A stretch of 64,000 nucleotides of DNA. Origin: Dolichospermum planctonicum (GTDB lineage Bacteria; Cyanobacteriota; Cyanobacteriia; Cyanobacteriales; Nostocaceae). Numbering within the stretch: the first letter of the stretch is position 1; every line of letters begins with the position of its first letter. The notes beneath the pieces are model-generated. The model saw only the letters and a program-made list of their open reading frames with translations, was not told where the DNA came from and ran no database searches. Location of the stretch: NCBI RefSeq assembly GCF_005402965.1, contig NZ_BJCF01000005.1, positions 62,001 to 126,000 of the forward strand, read 5' to 3'. Positions 45,117 through 53,293 of this stretch are shown in pieces. Both the position numbers and the translations under genes were made by a program.

Positions 45117-45764
45117 CTAGACTAGGCGATGAGCTATAACCGCATAAAAAGGATCTCCTCCGGGTACTCCCAACCACTGTAAAAAATTTGGCGTTGTTGA
45201 CTTTGAGCAAATTACTTCTGGGGTTGAGAATCCTGGTATTGACCTAAAGTAGCCCTTGACCAATTCTACCCTAAAAGCTTCTGAACCGTCTCGCCAAACT
45301 TGAATAGCTTTTTGAAAAAACATCCGGTTAGAAAAACTAATAATTGCTATCCCACCAGGTTTAAGAATCCGGTGTATTTCAGAACATACAGCCTCTGGGT
45401 ATTGAAGATACTGCACAGAAACACAGTTAATAACAGCATCAAACTCTTGATCTAAGCAAGGTAACTGAGGATTTATGTTGAGATTCTGGACAAAATAATG
45501 ATTTAATTGAGGATTTCGGGCTAATTCCTCAGCATTAAGTCCATGGCCTTCTACATGAGCAAAATCTCTATCTGTGGGTAAATGGGATACCCAACTACTC
45601 ATCATATCAAGAATCCGCGCATTAGCTGGGATTCGCTGACGATACAAATCCGTTAATTGCTGAATAAAACCCTCATCTACATGAGTGACAAAGCGGGGGT
45701 AACTATAGAATAACTGATCATCTGAGTCATCTAATTTAATTCGTTGATTTGGTTGCAGTAGCAT
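45117..45764 (-). CDS. Class I SAM-dependent methyltransferase-like protein
   Basis: A 215-residue protein. The first SAM strand reads ARILDMMSSWVSHLP instead of the canonical DxGxGxG; then FDAVINCVSVQYLQYP and EIHRILKPGGIAIISFSNRM are typical of Methyltransf_11. The weak glycine motif makes the enzymatic activity uncertain. No substrate can be named. A single gene. Confidence 0.75.
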   Translation of the reverse strand: MLLQPNQRIKLDDSDDQLFYSYPRFVTHVDEGFIQQLTDLYRQRIPANARILDMMSSWVSHLPTDRDFAHVEGHGLNAEELARNPQLNHYFVQNLNINPQLPCLDQEFDAVINCVSVQYLQYPEAVCSEIHRILKPGGIAIISFSNRMFFQKAIQVWRDGSEAFRVELVKGYFRSIPGFSTPEVICSKSTTPNFLQWLGVPGGDPFYAVIAHRLV

Positions 45765-45927
45765 AAATGTCTTATTTGGTAGATTGGATTGGTAGATTGG
45801 ATAATTTTGGCTAGTATCTTAATTGATAGATACATAAAAATTTTAGATCAATATCAAAGAAAAGCATAATTAGGAGTATGTTAAAATACAGAAATATTCT
45901 CAAATAATCAAATAGTGCAATTTCACA

Positions 45928-46761
45928 ATGAAAAAATCAATTTCCCCAATTGCTGTAATTCTTAGCTGTGTATCTTTGATAGCTTGCGCTAGTGGACTAA
46001 AGGATACATTTAAAGAAGAAGCTGCTGCTACTGTAACACAAAATAAAATGAAAACTGATCTGGTAGTAGCAAGTGAAAAACAGAATAAACAAGCATCTTC
46101 TCTACAATCAGAAACACAAGAGAAGAAAGAACCTGTTGGTAAAAACCTAGACAACAGTAAGAAGACTAAAAAAGGTGCAAATCAACAACCAAAGGAGGGA
46201 ACAGTTAAAAAAATAGTCAATGGTGATTTAATGTGTTATGTCACCTTAGTAGATAATAAAGGAATAGAACACAATGTGGGCGCGAGTTTTGAAATTTGCG
46301 CTGACGAGAAGAAATTTATAAATAAAAAAGTCCGCGCTATTTATGAAGTAACATCAGTTAATGATTGTCAGAGTGTAGAACCCTGTGGGAAAAGTCGCAA
46401 AGAATCAATCATTACTAAAATGGAAGTTGTGAATAAAGTTTCCCAAAAAGATTCATACACCTTGAGTGATGGTAAATGGAAGATTGCTATTAGTAATAGC
46501 AACTCTTGGAATGGGGTGAATGGTAAAGGAAATGTGAGTTATCAAGGATGTGATGCTAATGGTAAATGTGTGAGTTTAACAGGAGGTAAAGTTGTTTGTC
46601 GTCATGGTGTATGTCGTACAGTTTGGAAAGGTGGAAATTACACTTACATTTTAGAACAAGCCATTACTGAAAATGGTAATGCTGATTCTACTTTGACAGT
46701 CAGAAAAGGTAGAACTGAGGTTTTGAAAGTTACAGGGTTGAAAGCTATACCTGATAGATAA
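45928..46761 (+). CDS. Hypothetical lipoprotein with Cys-rich C-terminal domain
   Basis: A 277-residue protein with an N-terminal signal and lipobox LIAC (about 17-20). A low-complexity Lys/Glu/Gln linker (about 30-90) precedes a small beta domain (KKIVNGDLMCYVTLVDNKGI) and a C-terminal domain rich in Gly, Asn and Cys (YQGCDANGKCVSLTGG and VVCRHGVCRTVWKGG). Six or more cysteines may form disulfides outside the membrane. Function is unknown. Confidence 0.75.
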   Translation: MKKSISPIAVILSCVSLIACASGLKDTFKEEAAATVTQNKMKTDLVVASEKQNKQASSLQSETQEKKEPVGKNLDNSKKTKKGANQQPKEGTVKKIVNGDLMCYVTLVDNKGIEHNVGASFEICADEKKFINKKVRAIYEVTSVNDCQSVEPCGKSRKESIITKMEVVNKVSQKDSYTLSDGKWKIAISNSNSWNGVNGKGNVSYQGCDANGKCVSLTGGKVVCRHGVCRTVWKGGNYTYILEQAITENGNADSTLTVRKGRTEVLKVTGLKAIPDR

Positions 46762-46876
46762 TCAAAAAAACACCCCAGTTTATTTTTACTGAATTATTCA
46801 ATGTTAATTGATTATTAGTTGTTGCATAATAGCGGTATGAATTGTGTTTTTCTCCTGAAATCAGCAACGCCAATTA

Positions 46877-47710
46877 TTACTCTTCTGGGGTAAAATTTTG
46901 GTCCAGAAAATTAAGAGCGTGGTTGCGGAGTTCAAAATATTCCGTTGAGTTGCGCATGGCCATTCTATCTCTAGGATGTGCAAAAGGAACTGTTAAAATT
47001 TCTCCAATGTTTGCAGATGGTCCATTAGTCATTAAAATGATCCGATCTGACATATAAATTGCTTCGTCCACATCATGGGTAATCATCATAACTGCTTGAC
47101 GATGATGTTCCCAAATATCTAATACTTGACGTTGTAATTTACCACGAGTTAAAGCATCTAAAGCACCAAAAGGTTCATCCATTAATAACATTTTGGGACG
47201 AATTGCTAAAGCTCTAGCAATACCTACCCTTTGTTTCATCCCTCCAGAAATTTCATCAGGATATTTGTCAGCCGCTGCTGTCAAGTTTACCATAGCTAAG
47301 TGTTCATTGACAATGCTAATTTTTTCGGCACGATTAGCATTTTTTAATACTTCATCTACAGCTAAACGGATATTTTCGCGGACGGTTAACCAGGGTAATA
47401 ATGAGTAATTTTGAAATACCATCATTCTCTCTGCTCCTGGTTTACGAATCTCTTTTCCCTCTAAACGTACAGAACCAGAAGTAGCTTTTTCAAAACCGCC
47501 AATTATTTTTAATAATGTCGATTTACCGCAGCCAGAATGACCAATTACAGAAATATATTCATCTTCACCAATAGTTAAATTAATATTATTTAAAACGACA
47601 AATTTGCCTTTATCTGGGGTGGGATAAGATTTAACTAAGTTCTCGATTTCTAAAAATCCGTTTCGTTGGCTTTTTGTAGTATTATTATCTGTTAAAGTTG
47701 GATAGGCCAT
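46877..47710 (-). CDS. ABC importer ATPase, NrtD/NitT-TauT type
   Basis: A 277-residue ATP-binding protein. Walker A is GHSGCGKSTLL, the signature EISGGMKQRVGIARAL, Walker B LLMDEPFGALDALTRG and the switch His is in MITHDVDEAI. It belongs to the nitrate/sulfonate/bicarbonate class. It is the third gene after the permease and the binding protein, 31 bp behind the latter, on the same strand. The final 30 residues contain the DRMAMRNSTEYFELRN end typical of NrtD-like proteins. Confidence 0.93.
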   Translation of the reverse strand: MAYPTLTDNNTTKSQRNGFLEIENLVKSYPTPDKGKFVVLNNINLTIGEDEYISVIGHSGCGKSTLLKIIGGFEKATSGSVRLEGKEIRKPGAERMMVFQNYSLLPWLTVRENIRLAVDEVLKNANRAEKISIVNEHLAMVNLTAAADKYPDEISGGMKQRVGIARALAIRPKMLLMDEPFGALDALTRGKLQRQVLDIWEHHRQAVMMITHDVDEAIYMSDRIILMTNGPSANIGEILTVPFAHPRDRMAMRNSTEYFELRNHALNFLDQNFTPEE

Positions 47711-47741
47711 GATTAATCACCCTTGATATAATTAACTTTTT

Positions 47742-49184
47742 TTAAGACATAAAAAATCGAGCAGGAGCATTAGCGCGAATATCAAAACTATGAAGATATC
47801 CTACAGGATCACTAGGATCAAATCCTTTTTTATCTATAAATGCTTCTGGAGGTTCAACCTTATAATCATTTGTGGGACATTGAATACCCATTTCTGTGGC
47901 TATTTCCCGATATAAATCTGTTCTCCAACCTTTTGCGGCTACTTGTTCGGCGTTTTTAGGAATTTCTTTAATTTGTCCCCAACGGGCTGCTTGAGTCATT
48001 AACCAAAGACTGCGAGAACGCCATAAAAATGTTGAATGTTCTCCTATTTCGTGGGGAATAGTGTTAGGAAGATCATAAAAGATTGTGGTATCATATGCTT
48101 TTATAGTGCGGTCTTGACCATCAAAACCACCATAGTTATAATTGCCAATAATTCCCGGTCCGGTAAACTTGGTAATAGGAACACCTGATTTTTTGGGTTT
48201 TGCACCAGTAAAAGCACGTTCTGTGAGTAATTCGGCTATTTTTTGACGATTTTCAGGTTGGCTACAATATTGACAAGCTTCTATCATGGCTTTTACTAAA
48301 GAACGGTAAGTTTTAGGGTAATTAATAATAAAAGATTCCATTACCCCCAATAGTCTGTCTGGGTGTCCATGCCATATTTCCTTACCTTGAGCAAAGGTAA
48401 AACCAATACCTTCATTGCCCGTAATTGCTCTAGTATTCCAAGGTTCAGCCACCATGTAAGCTTGCATGGCGCCAATTCTCATATTTGTCACCATTTGTGG
48501 TGGAGGAACAATGATCACCCGAAATTCTTTAAGAGGATCAACACCCGCAGCAGCAGAAAGATAACGAGCGAAATATTCATAAATGGCAGAACTGAGGACT
48601 ACAGCCCAGATTTTCTTTTCTGGAGGTTGTTGATCAAAATAGCCGCGAAAGTCCCTTCCAAAGGCTTCTAAAGCCCCCTCAGCGTATTTCTGTTGATATT
48701 CGTACCAAGGACGGATACCATAGTCCCACATTTCCTTATTCATGGTCATAGCGTTACCATGTCGGTGGATAGTCATTGCAGCACATAGGGGAGCATGACG
48801 GGCACCCTCTGCGCCAATTCTAGCATTAGTGACAGCACCGGAAACGACAGGAGAAGCGTCGAGACGACCAAAAATCAAGCCGTCGCGGGAAGTAGCCCAA
48901 CTAGCTTCCCGGTTGAGTGTGACATTTAAGCCATATTTACGGAAAAATCCTTTTTTCCAAGCGATCGCAAATGGCGCACAATCATTAACAGGGACATAAC
49001 CAACCGTAATATTAGGTTTCTCTAAATCTTGGGGTCTAACTACCTGTGTCACCGCTAAAGCTTCCTCTGTTAGTCCTTTAGCAGACCTATCTCCAGAAAC
49101 AGCACAGGAAGATAATATAATTCCCGCAGTTGTTGCACCCATTCCCGCAATAAAATCCCTGCGAGTTAAATGATTTTCACTCAT
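47742..49184 (-). CDS. NrtA/CmpA-family substrate-binding protein with Tat signal
   Basis: A 480-residue solute-binding protein. The N-terminus has a twin-arginine signal (LTRRDFIAGMGATTAG) followed by LSSC, a lipobox-like site. The mature part opens ITVGYVPVNDCAPFAIAWKK and has AMTIHRHGNAMTMN and AYMVAEPWNTRA, the NrtA/CmpA fold. The frame also has an ATG 4 codons upstream. Nitrate, bicarbonate, cyanate and guanidine importers all have relatives of this type, so the substrate is left open. It lies between the permease and ATPase genes. Confidence 0.9.
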   Translation of the reverse strand: MSENHLTRRDFIAGMGATTAGIILSSCAVSGDRSAKGLTEEALAVTQVVRPQDLEKPNITVGYVPVNDCAPFAIAWKKGFFRKYGLNVTLNREASWATSRDGLIFGRLDASPVVSGAVTNARIGAEGARHAPLCAAMTIHRHGNAMTMNKEMWDYGIRPWYEYQQKYAEGALEAFGRDFRGYFDQQPPEKKIWAVVLSSAIYEYFARYLSAAAGVDPLKEFRVIIVPPPQMVTNMRIGAMQAYMVAEPWNTRAITGNEGIGFTFAQGKEIWHGHPDRLLGVMESFIINYPKTYRSLVKAMIEACQYCSQPENRQKIAELLTERAFTGAKPKKSGVPITKFTGPGIIGNYNYGGFDGQDRTIKAYDTTIFYDLPNTIPHEIGEHSTFLWRSRSLWLMTQAARWGQIKEIPKNAEQVAAKGWRTDLYREIATEMGIQCPTNDYKVEPPEAFIDKKGFDPSDPVGYLHSFDIRANAPARFFMS

Positions 49185-49252
49185 AATATTAATCATTAAT
49201 AATTGGAAAATTCTCTTAAACTTGTCTGCTCCTTTGGGTCAGCAAAAAATCA

Positions 49253-50098
49253 TCAACCTCCTGGACGGTGAGTAACTAACTCTTGAATTTTGCCCACAGC
49301 ATAATCTAAAATCAACCCTGTTAAACCAATTATAAACACTGCTAAAAAGACAGAACTCAGATTTAAACGACTCCATTCGTCCCAAACAAAAAAGCCAATT
49401 CCTATTCCCCCGGTGAGCATTTCTACAGCTACAATTACTAGCCAAGCAATGCCTAAACTAATTCGCAAACCAGTAAAAATATAAGGTAAACTAGCAGGTA
49501 AAATGATTTTAGTAATTTGTCGCCAGCGCGGCATTTCTAAAACCTGCGCTACATCTAAATAATCTTTGGGGACGCTAGAAACTCCCAAAGCAGTATTAAT
49601 AATTGTTGGCCATAGCGACGTAATGAAAATGACAAAAATAGCGGAAGGATCTGCTAAATTAAAAAGAGATAAAGAAATGGGCAACCAAGCCAATGGAGAT
49701 ACTGGTTTAAAAATCTGAATAATGGGATTAAAAGCCAGCATTGCCGGTCTAGACATTCCGATTAAAAAACCCAAAGGAATGGCCACTAAAGCACCCAAAC
49801 TGAATCCCAATATTACCCGGCGTAAACTGGCTAATAATAACCAACCAACTCCTAAATCACCTGGACCTCTTTCATAAAATGGATGTAAAATATAGTCCCA
49901 ATTAGCAATTAAAGCTTCTGGTGGTGTAGGCATTAATTCATGATTAGCTAATGCTACCACCCACCATAATAAAATAATTCCTAAACAGCCTAAGGCCGGG
50001 AATAAGAAAGTATCTTGAAAAATTACTGATTTGGCCTTTCTCCACACAGTTTGACTAGCAACTGCAACAATGGCAGCTAAATTTAGTTGCAATATCAT
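49253..50098 (-). CDS. ABC importer permease, NrtB/CmpB type
   Basis: A 281-residue membrane protein with about six helices. The EAA loop contains LDVAQVLEMPRWRQITKIIL; AIPLGFLIGMSRPAM and SPLAWLPISLSLF are typical of NrtB-like permeases. It is the first gene of the permease - binding protein - ATPase operon. A structured leader (50225-50265) precedes it by about 125 bp. Confidence 0.93.
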   Translation of the reverse strand: MILQLNLAAIVAVASQTVWRKAKSVIFQDTFLFPALGCLGIILLWWVVALANHELMPTPPEALIANWDYILHPFYERGPGDLGVGWLLLASLRRVILGFSLGALVAIPLGFLIGMSRPAMLAFNPIIQIFKPVSPLAWLPISLSLFNLADPSAIFVIFITSLWPTIINTALGVSSVPKDYLDVAQVLEMPRWRQITKIILPASLPYIFTGLRISLGIAWLVIVAVEMLTGGIGIGFFVWDEWSRLNLSSVFLAVFIIGLTGLILDYAVGKIQELVTHRPGG

Positions 50099-50224
50099 TT
50101 ATTTTACCTCAGCAGAGTTAAGCGCGGGTACAAAGAAATTAAATTAGATAGTACCAACCTTGGACACTGATGAGATCAGAACGTCATTATAATTAATTAT
50201 TATGATTCTGTCTCTTCAGTCTCC

Positions 50225-50265
50225 TCTCAATGCCTAGGAAGTTAGCTGACGGGCTAGGGTTGAGA
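50225..50265 (-). promoter_or_regulatory. Structured leader upstream of the ABC importer operon
   Basis: On the minus strand, TCTCAA ... TTGAGA encloses CCTAG ... CTAGG, giving two coaxial stems around a 15-nt loop that contains CCGTCAGCTAAC. Short GGAG follows. It lies 127 bp before the permease start codon and is not obviously a terminator. It lacks the conserved boxes of the guanidine-I, SAM-I, TPP and cobalamin riboswitches as I remember them. It could be an RNA control element or a dispersed repeat. Confidence 0.45.
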
Positions 50266-50596
50266 GATACCCCTTTTTACTTTATTTTAGAGGGTGTTTG
50301 AACTTTAAAACTCAAATTAATCAACTAATCAAGACAAAAATACGCCCCATAAATAATTTGGTTCCTCCGTTCCAGTGCTACTGTTGTAAACTGGACTAGG
50401 CTGACTTACTTGAAATTAATAGTAGCATTCTAACATTGATATCTAGTGATAACATCAGTATTGATCATAAATATTAGTTACTTAACTACTGAATTTTATG
50501 CACTTTTAGGGAGAAAAATCTACAGAAATTGCTGATAATCAACAATTATCAACCGGAATAGTGATATGAAATCTGGAACTTTATAGTTAAGCTTGA

Positions 50597-50763
50597 TATA
50601 GCAGTTCCTATGCTCGTGAGGTATAAAGTTTTTTAGTTTTAGGGAACAGTGAATAAATACAGCCGTTTCCGCTCTTATGAGGTACATCTTAAGCCCCCTT
50701 ATCGCTTGCGGGGAGGGTTTGGGGGTGGGGTTCTTGTACCTCATAACATTGAGAAGTGCTGTA
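50597..50763. mobile_element. MITE-like element with ~29-bp terminal inverted repeats
   Basis: Left end TATAGCAGTTCCTATGCTCG then TGAGGTATA (50597-50625) is an imperfect inverted copy of the right end TGTACCTCATAACATTGAGA then AGTGCTGTA (50735-50763). A second left-type end occurs inside at 50658-50686, so two elements may be nested; the inner 72 bp (50675-50746) has perfect 12-bp arms TTATGAGGTACA. No transposase is present. The ends suggest TA-target mobilisation in trans (inference). The rest of 50330-50904 has no gene. Confidence 0.6.
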
Positions 50764-50904
50764 GGTGTGTACTTCATTAGACCGGTAAACGAAATATAAT
50801 TAGATGTTTTTCGTTATAATTCGATGTAATCAAAATTCAAATAAGATCATAAGAATTTGATTTATAATAAAAAAATATAAACTCTAATTAAGAGGTAAAA
50901 TACC

Positions 50905-51348
50905 ATGCTAAAAATACAACCTCCAACTGTAATTGATTTTCAACCAGCAATTACTGCTAAAGATAAGGATGATAAATCTATTTTAATGATAGATGTGAGA
51001 TTTTCCGCTATGTATTCTTCCCCGGATCTTAATATCTTAAAAATGGAACAATACCAGCATATTCCTTTTTTAATGTTTGTTAATTCTAATGTCATGAGAA
51101 TCTTTAAGAGTCCGACTTTTAGAGAAGTAGCAAGATTGGACACGAAAAAGGTTTTAGAACATTATGATCCAGGCAGTATTGAAGGCATCATCTATCAATC
51201 TACTTTAATAACTCTAACTCAATCATGGTTAAGAGATTTAGCTTATCATTGGAAAAGTGAGACCCCCCCTTACATTAAGGAAATGAAGGAAATTGGCTTA
51301 TTTACTCTTTTGTTTGATGGTACAACAGAGGAGTTAGAATTATTATGA
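50905..51348 (+). CDS. Hypothetical protein, first gene of an overlapping pair
   Basis: A 147-residue soluble protein, AT-rich in codon use. Readable parts are SILMIDVRFSAMYSSPD and YQHIPFLMFVNSNVMRIFKS, then an aromatic region RDLAYHWKSETPPYIKEM, and an acidic end (DGTTEELELL). I recognise no domain. Its stop overlaps the start of the PIN-like gene as ATGA, so the two are translationally coupled. As the upstream partner of a PIN-like protein it is a candidate antitoxin or specificity subunit, by position only. TAAGAGG precedes the ATG at about 9 nt. Confidence 0.65.
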   Translation: MLKIQPPTVIDFQPAITAKDKDDKSILMIDVRFSAMYSSPDLNILKMEQYQHIPFLMFVNSNVMRIFKSPTFREVARLDTKKVLEHYDPGSIEGIIYQSTLITLTQSWLRDLAYHWKSETPPYIKEMKEIGLFTLLFDGTTEELELL

Positions 51349-51947
51349 TTATTTATTTAGAAACTAATTCAATTATGGCAATTGCGAAAGGGAGAAATAA
51401 AGAATTAGAAAATTTTGTCTATGACTCCTCAGAAAATTTAAAGTTTGTTATTCCTAGTATTTGTTTAATGGAAACTCTGGTAGCGATAGAAAGAGAAGAA
51501 AAACGTAGTCAATCTTTTTCTCAAACTATTCAAATAGAAATGAATGAAGCTAAACGAAATAAAGAATTAACTAATTCTCAATCTTTTGCCAATTATTTAG
51601 AACTTTGTTTGATTGATTATGGAAAAGTATTACGGGATTTTAGAAAGCGTTTTTTGAATATTATCGAATATTTAAAAAATCATGGTGAATTAATTGAACC
51701 AAGCATTAAAATGTTAGAAGCTACTTTAAATAATCCTTTGCTACCTGGGAAAAATCAAAGAAGAGATGATTTTATTTTACAGGTTATTTTAGCTCATGCT
51801 GAAAATAATTTATCAACGGATAAAGTTTTTTTTAGTGAGAATACTAAGGAATTTGGTAATACTAATATTCAACAGGTATTAGCTAATTTGGCAATTAATT
51901 ATTTTAGTAGAATCTCTAATTTAGAAGGATGGTTAAATAAACAATAA
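51345..51947 (+). CDS. PIN-domain-like protein, second gene of an overlapping pair
   Basis: A 200-residue protein. The N-terminal IIYLETNSIMAIAKGR resembles the first PIN strand (D/E then Asn/Ser), followed by VIPSICLMETLVAIEREE with an internal Glu, RRDDFILQVILAHAE with two Asp, and VFFSENTKEFGN close to the PIN motif TxDxxF. All four acidic positions of a PIN nuclease can therefore be matched, though the family resemblance is weak and the middle is longer than in VapC. Probably an RNase-type toxin or effector, coupled with the upstream gene by ATGA. The pair is flanked by a MITE and decayed fragments. Confidence 0.6.
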   Translation: MIIYLETNSIMAIAKGRNKELENFVYDSSENLKFVIPSICLMETLVAIEREEKRSQSFSQTIQIEMNEAKRNKELTNSQSFANYLELCLIDYGKVLRDFRKRFLNIIEYLKNHGELIEPSIKMLEATLNNPLLPGKNQRRDDFILQVILAHAENNLSTDKVFFSENTKEFGNTNIQQVLANLAINYFSRISNLEGWLNKQ

Positions 51948-51966
51948 AAAATGCTAACTTGCATGG

Positions 51967-52086
51967 TTAATTTTCAAATTCTTCTAATGGAGCATCAAAA
52001 TTATCAGCAATAGAAATAATATCTTTGTCTGTACCAAATAAAAGAAATGATTTCTTTAGATAGTGAACTTTAACAGCTTTTATCAT
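51967..52086 (-). pseudogene. C-terminal remnant of a DUF2281-like antitoxin
   Basis: A 39-codon frame ending ISIADNFDAPLEEFEN. The DxFDAPLxxF ending is that of short DUF2281/AbrB-linked antitoxins that pair with PIN toxins. The usual N-terminal half is missing and replaced by MIKAVKVHYLKKSF-type sequence. Taken as a fragment of a lost antitoxin gene. Confidence 0.4.
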
Positions 52087-52094
52087 TGTCATCA

Positions 52095-52220
52095 ATGGAT
52101 ATAATAAACGGGTTACAATCATTAACAAGAAGATTTTTATTAACCAAATTAGAAAATGATGAAAAATTATTGAATATATCTCCCATATTGAGAGAATATT
52201 TCAGAATTAATCATCATTAA
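52095..52220 (+). pseudogene. Fragment resembling the winged-helix end of an NB-ARC protein
   Basis: A 41-codon frame reading LQSLTRRFLLTKLENDEKLL then ISPILREYF. The pattern aligns by eye with the end of the NB-ARC protein in this window (LHSRSLIQEKAGKYTLSPVVMEY). No P-loop is present. Probably a relic of a deleted STAND gene. Confidence 0.35.
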
Positions 52221-52299
52221 TTATACCAATAATACACCCTTCTTATCTTCGCGCCTCTGCGTCTTGTGCGTGAAAAAAATATTCAGTATAGTAAAACAC

Positions 52300-53016
52300 C
52301 TACTTATTCCAAGCAGGATGACACAACAGAGAAGACATTACCCGTACCCCACGCAATTGATTAGAGAGGGGTAGATGACCTCTAGGGGCAGTTAAATCCC
52401 AGGTGAACCCGTGGGGGTATCTTGTCCAGTTATTACCATTCTTCCAGCCGATTTTCGGCCAGAGGTTAACCCAATTTTTATTTAAACCTAACCAAATTTC
52501 TCGTTGTACGGAAAAGCCGAATTTACCTTGTGAGTGAACTACCCAAAGTTGATTAATAGTGCGTAGGTCTTGAATTGATAGACTTTCGACTTCTGTGAAG
52601 TATAGCCATTTTCTTTTTACTGCTTGAGAACCTGCTGCTTCACACATCTTCTGAATTGTCAAGAGGTCTGCTGCTTGAAAATCTTGATTTACAAGTAGCT
52701 TTTGCAAAGAATTGTAACTGATCCCACAGTCCGATTTTAGAGGTACAATTCCTTCAGGAAAGTTAGTTTGTAGAAATTCCTGACTTGTCGGTGCATCAGT
52801 ATTGTAAATGACTTGGTAGACTTGGCCATCAATCCAAGTTGCTGGGTGGTCACGACGTTTCAGCAAAAATTCCTTCAATACCTCTAACCCATCATTACCC
52901 AAGTCAGCTAACTGCGGGATGATTTGTTGTTGGACTTTTTCGGACCCAGCGATTAACTTTTGGCGGAGGGAGTCAAGATCATTTGTAGTGCCTGATACAA
53001 TCATTGGGTCTGTCAT
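52300..53016 (-). CDS. gun4: GUN4 domain protein, regulator of Mg-chelatase
   Basis: A 238-residue protein: an N-terminal helical domain (about 1-85) followed by the GUN4 core. LQKLLVNQDFQAADLLTIQK, RKWLYFTEVESLSIQDLRTI, GKFGFSVQREIWLGL and WPKIGWKNGNNWTRYPHGF are diagnostic. GUN4 binds protoporphyrin and Mg-protoporphyrin and stimulates Mg-chelatase. Length is normal for cyanobacterial Gun4. It borders the accessory island. Confidence 0.95.
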   Translation of the reverse strand: MTDPMIVSGTTNDLDSLRQKLIAGSEKVQQQIIPQLADLGNDGLEVLKEFLLKRRDHPATWIDGQVYQVIYNTDAPTSQEFLQTNFPEGIVPLKSDCGISYNSLQKLLVNQDFQAADLLTIQKMCEAAGSQAVKRKWLYFTEVESLSIQDLRTINQLWVVHSQGKFGFSVQREIWLGLNKNWVNLWPKIGWKNGNNWTRYPHGFTWDLTAPRGHLPLSNQLRGVRVMSSLLCHPAWNK

Positions 53017-53293
53017 GCCATTACTCGTGTTAGCGTGAGCGTGAATAAACTATCTATTGCTATCGGTTATTCTACAAAATGAAGCACAAATAGCGAAAAG
53101 TAGTTTACTTCAAATCTTGGGGAAATTTGGAAAACCCCGGAGTGTGTATCTGAAAAAATCACTCCCGGTGGCTTTAGTGAAATCCTAGCCCACAATACTT
53201 TATCAGCTAAGGAGTGACAAAATCCAGGAGTGACAGAATAAATACTCCTGACTCCTAAGTTGGTGAACTTCTTCTATTTGGAATGTGTTAACT

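Noticed and set aside
50100-50230. NtcA box (GTA-N8-TAC) before the importer
   Set aside because: GTAC sites occur, but none has the required 8-nt spacing.
50200-50290. Guanidine-I riboswitch before the ABC importer
   Set aside because: The conserved boxes I remember for that class (TAGGGTTCCG, CCGAGAG, GGGA-AAAAGCCCGGGAGA) are absent.
50520-50777. 85-codon minus-strand frame
   Set aside because: It runs through the MITE-like element and has no family resemblance or start context.
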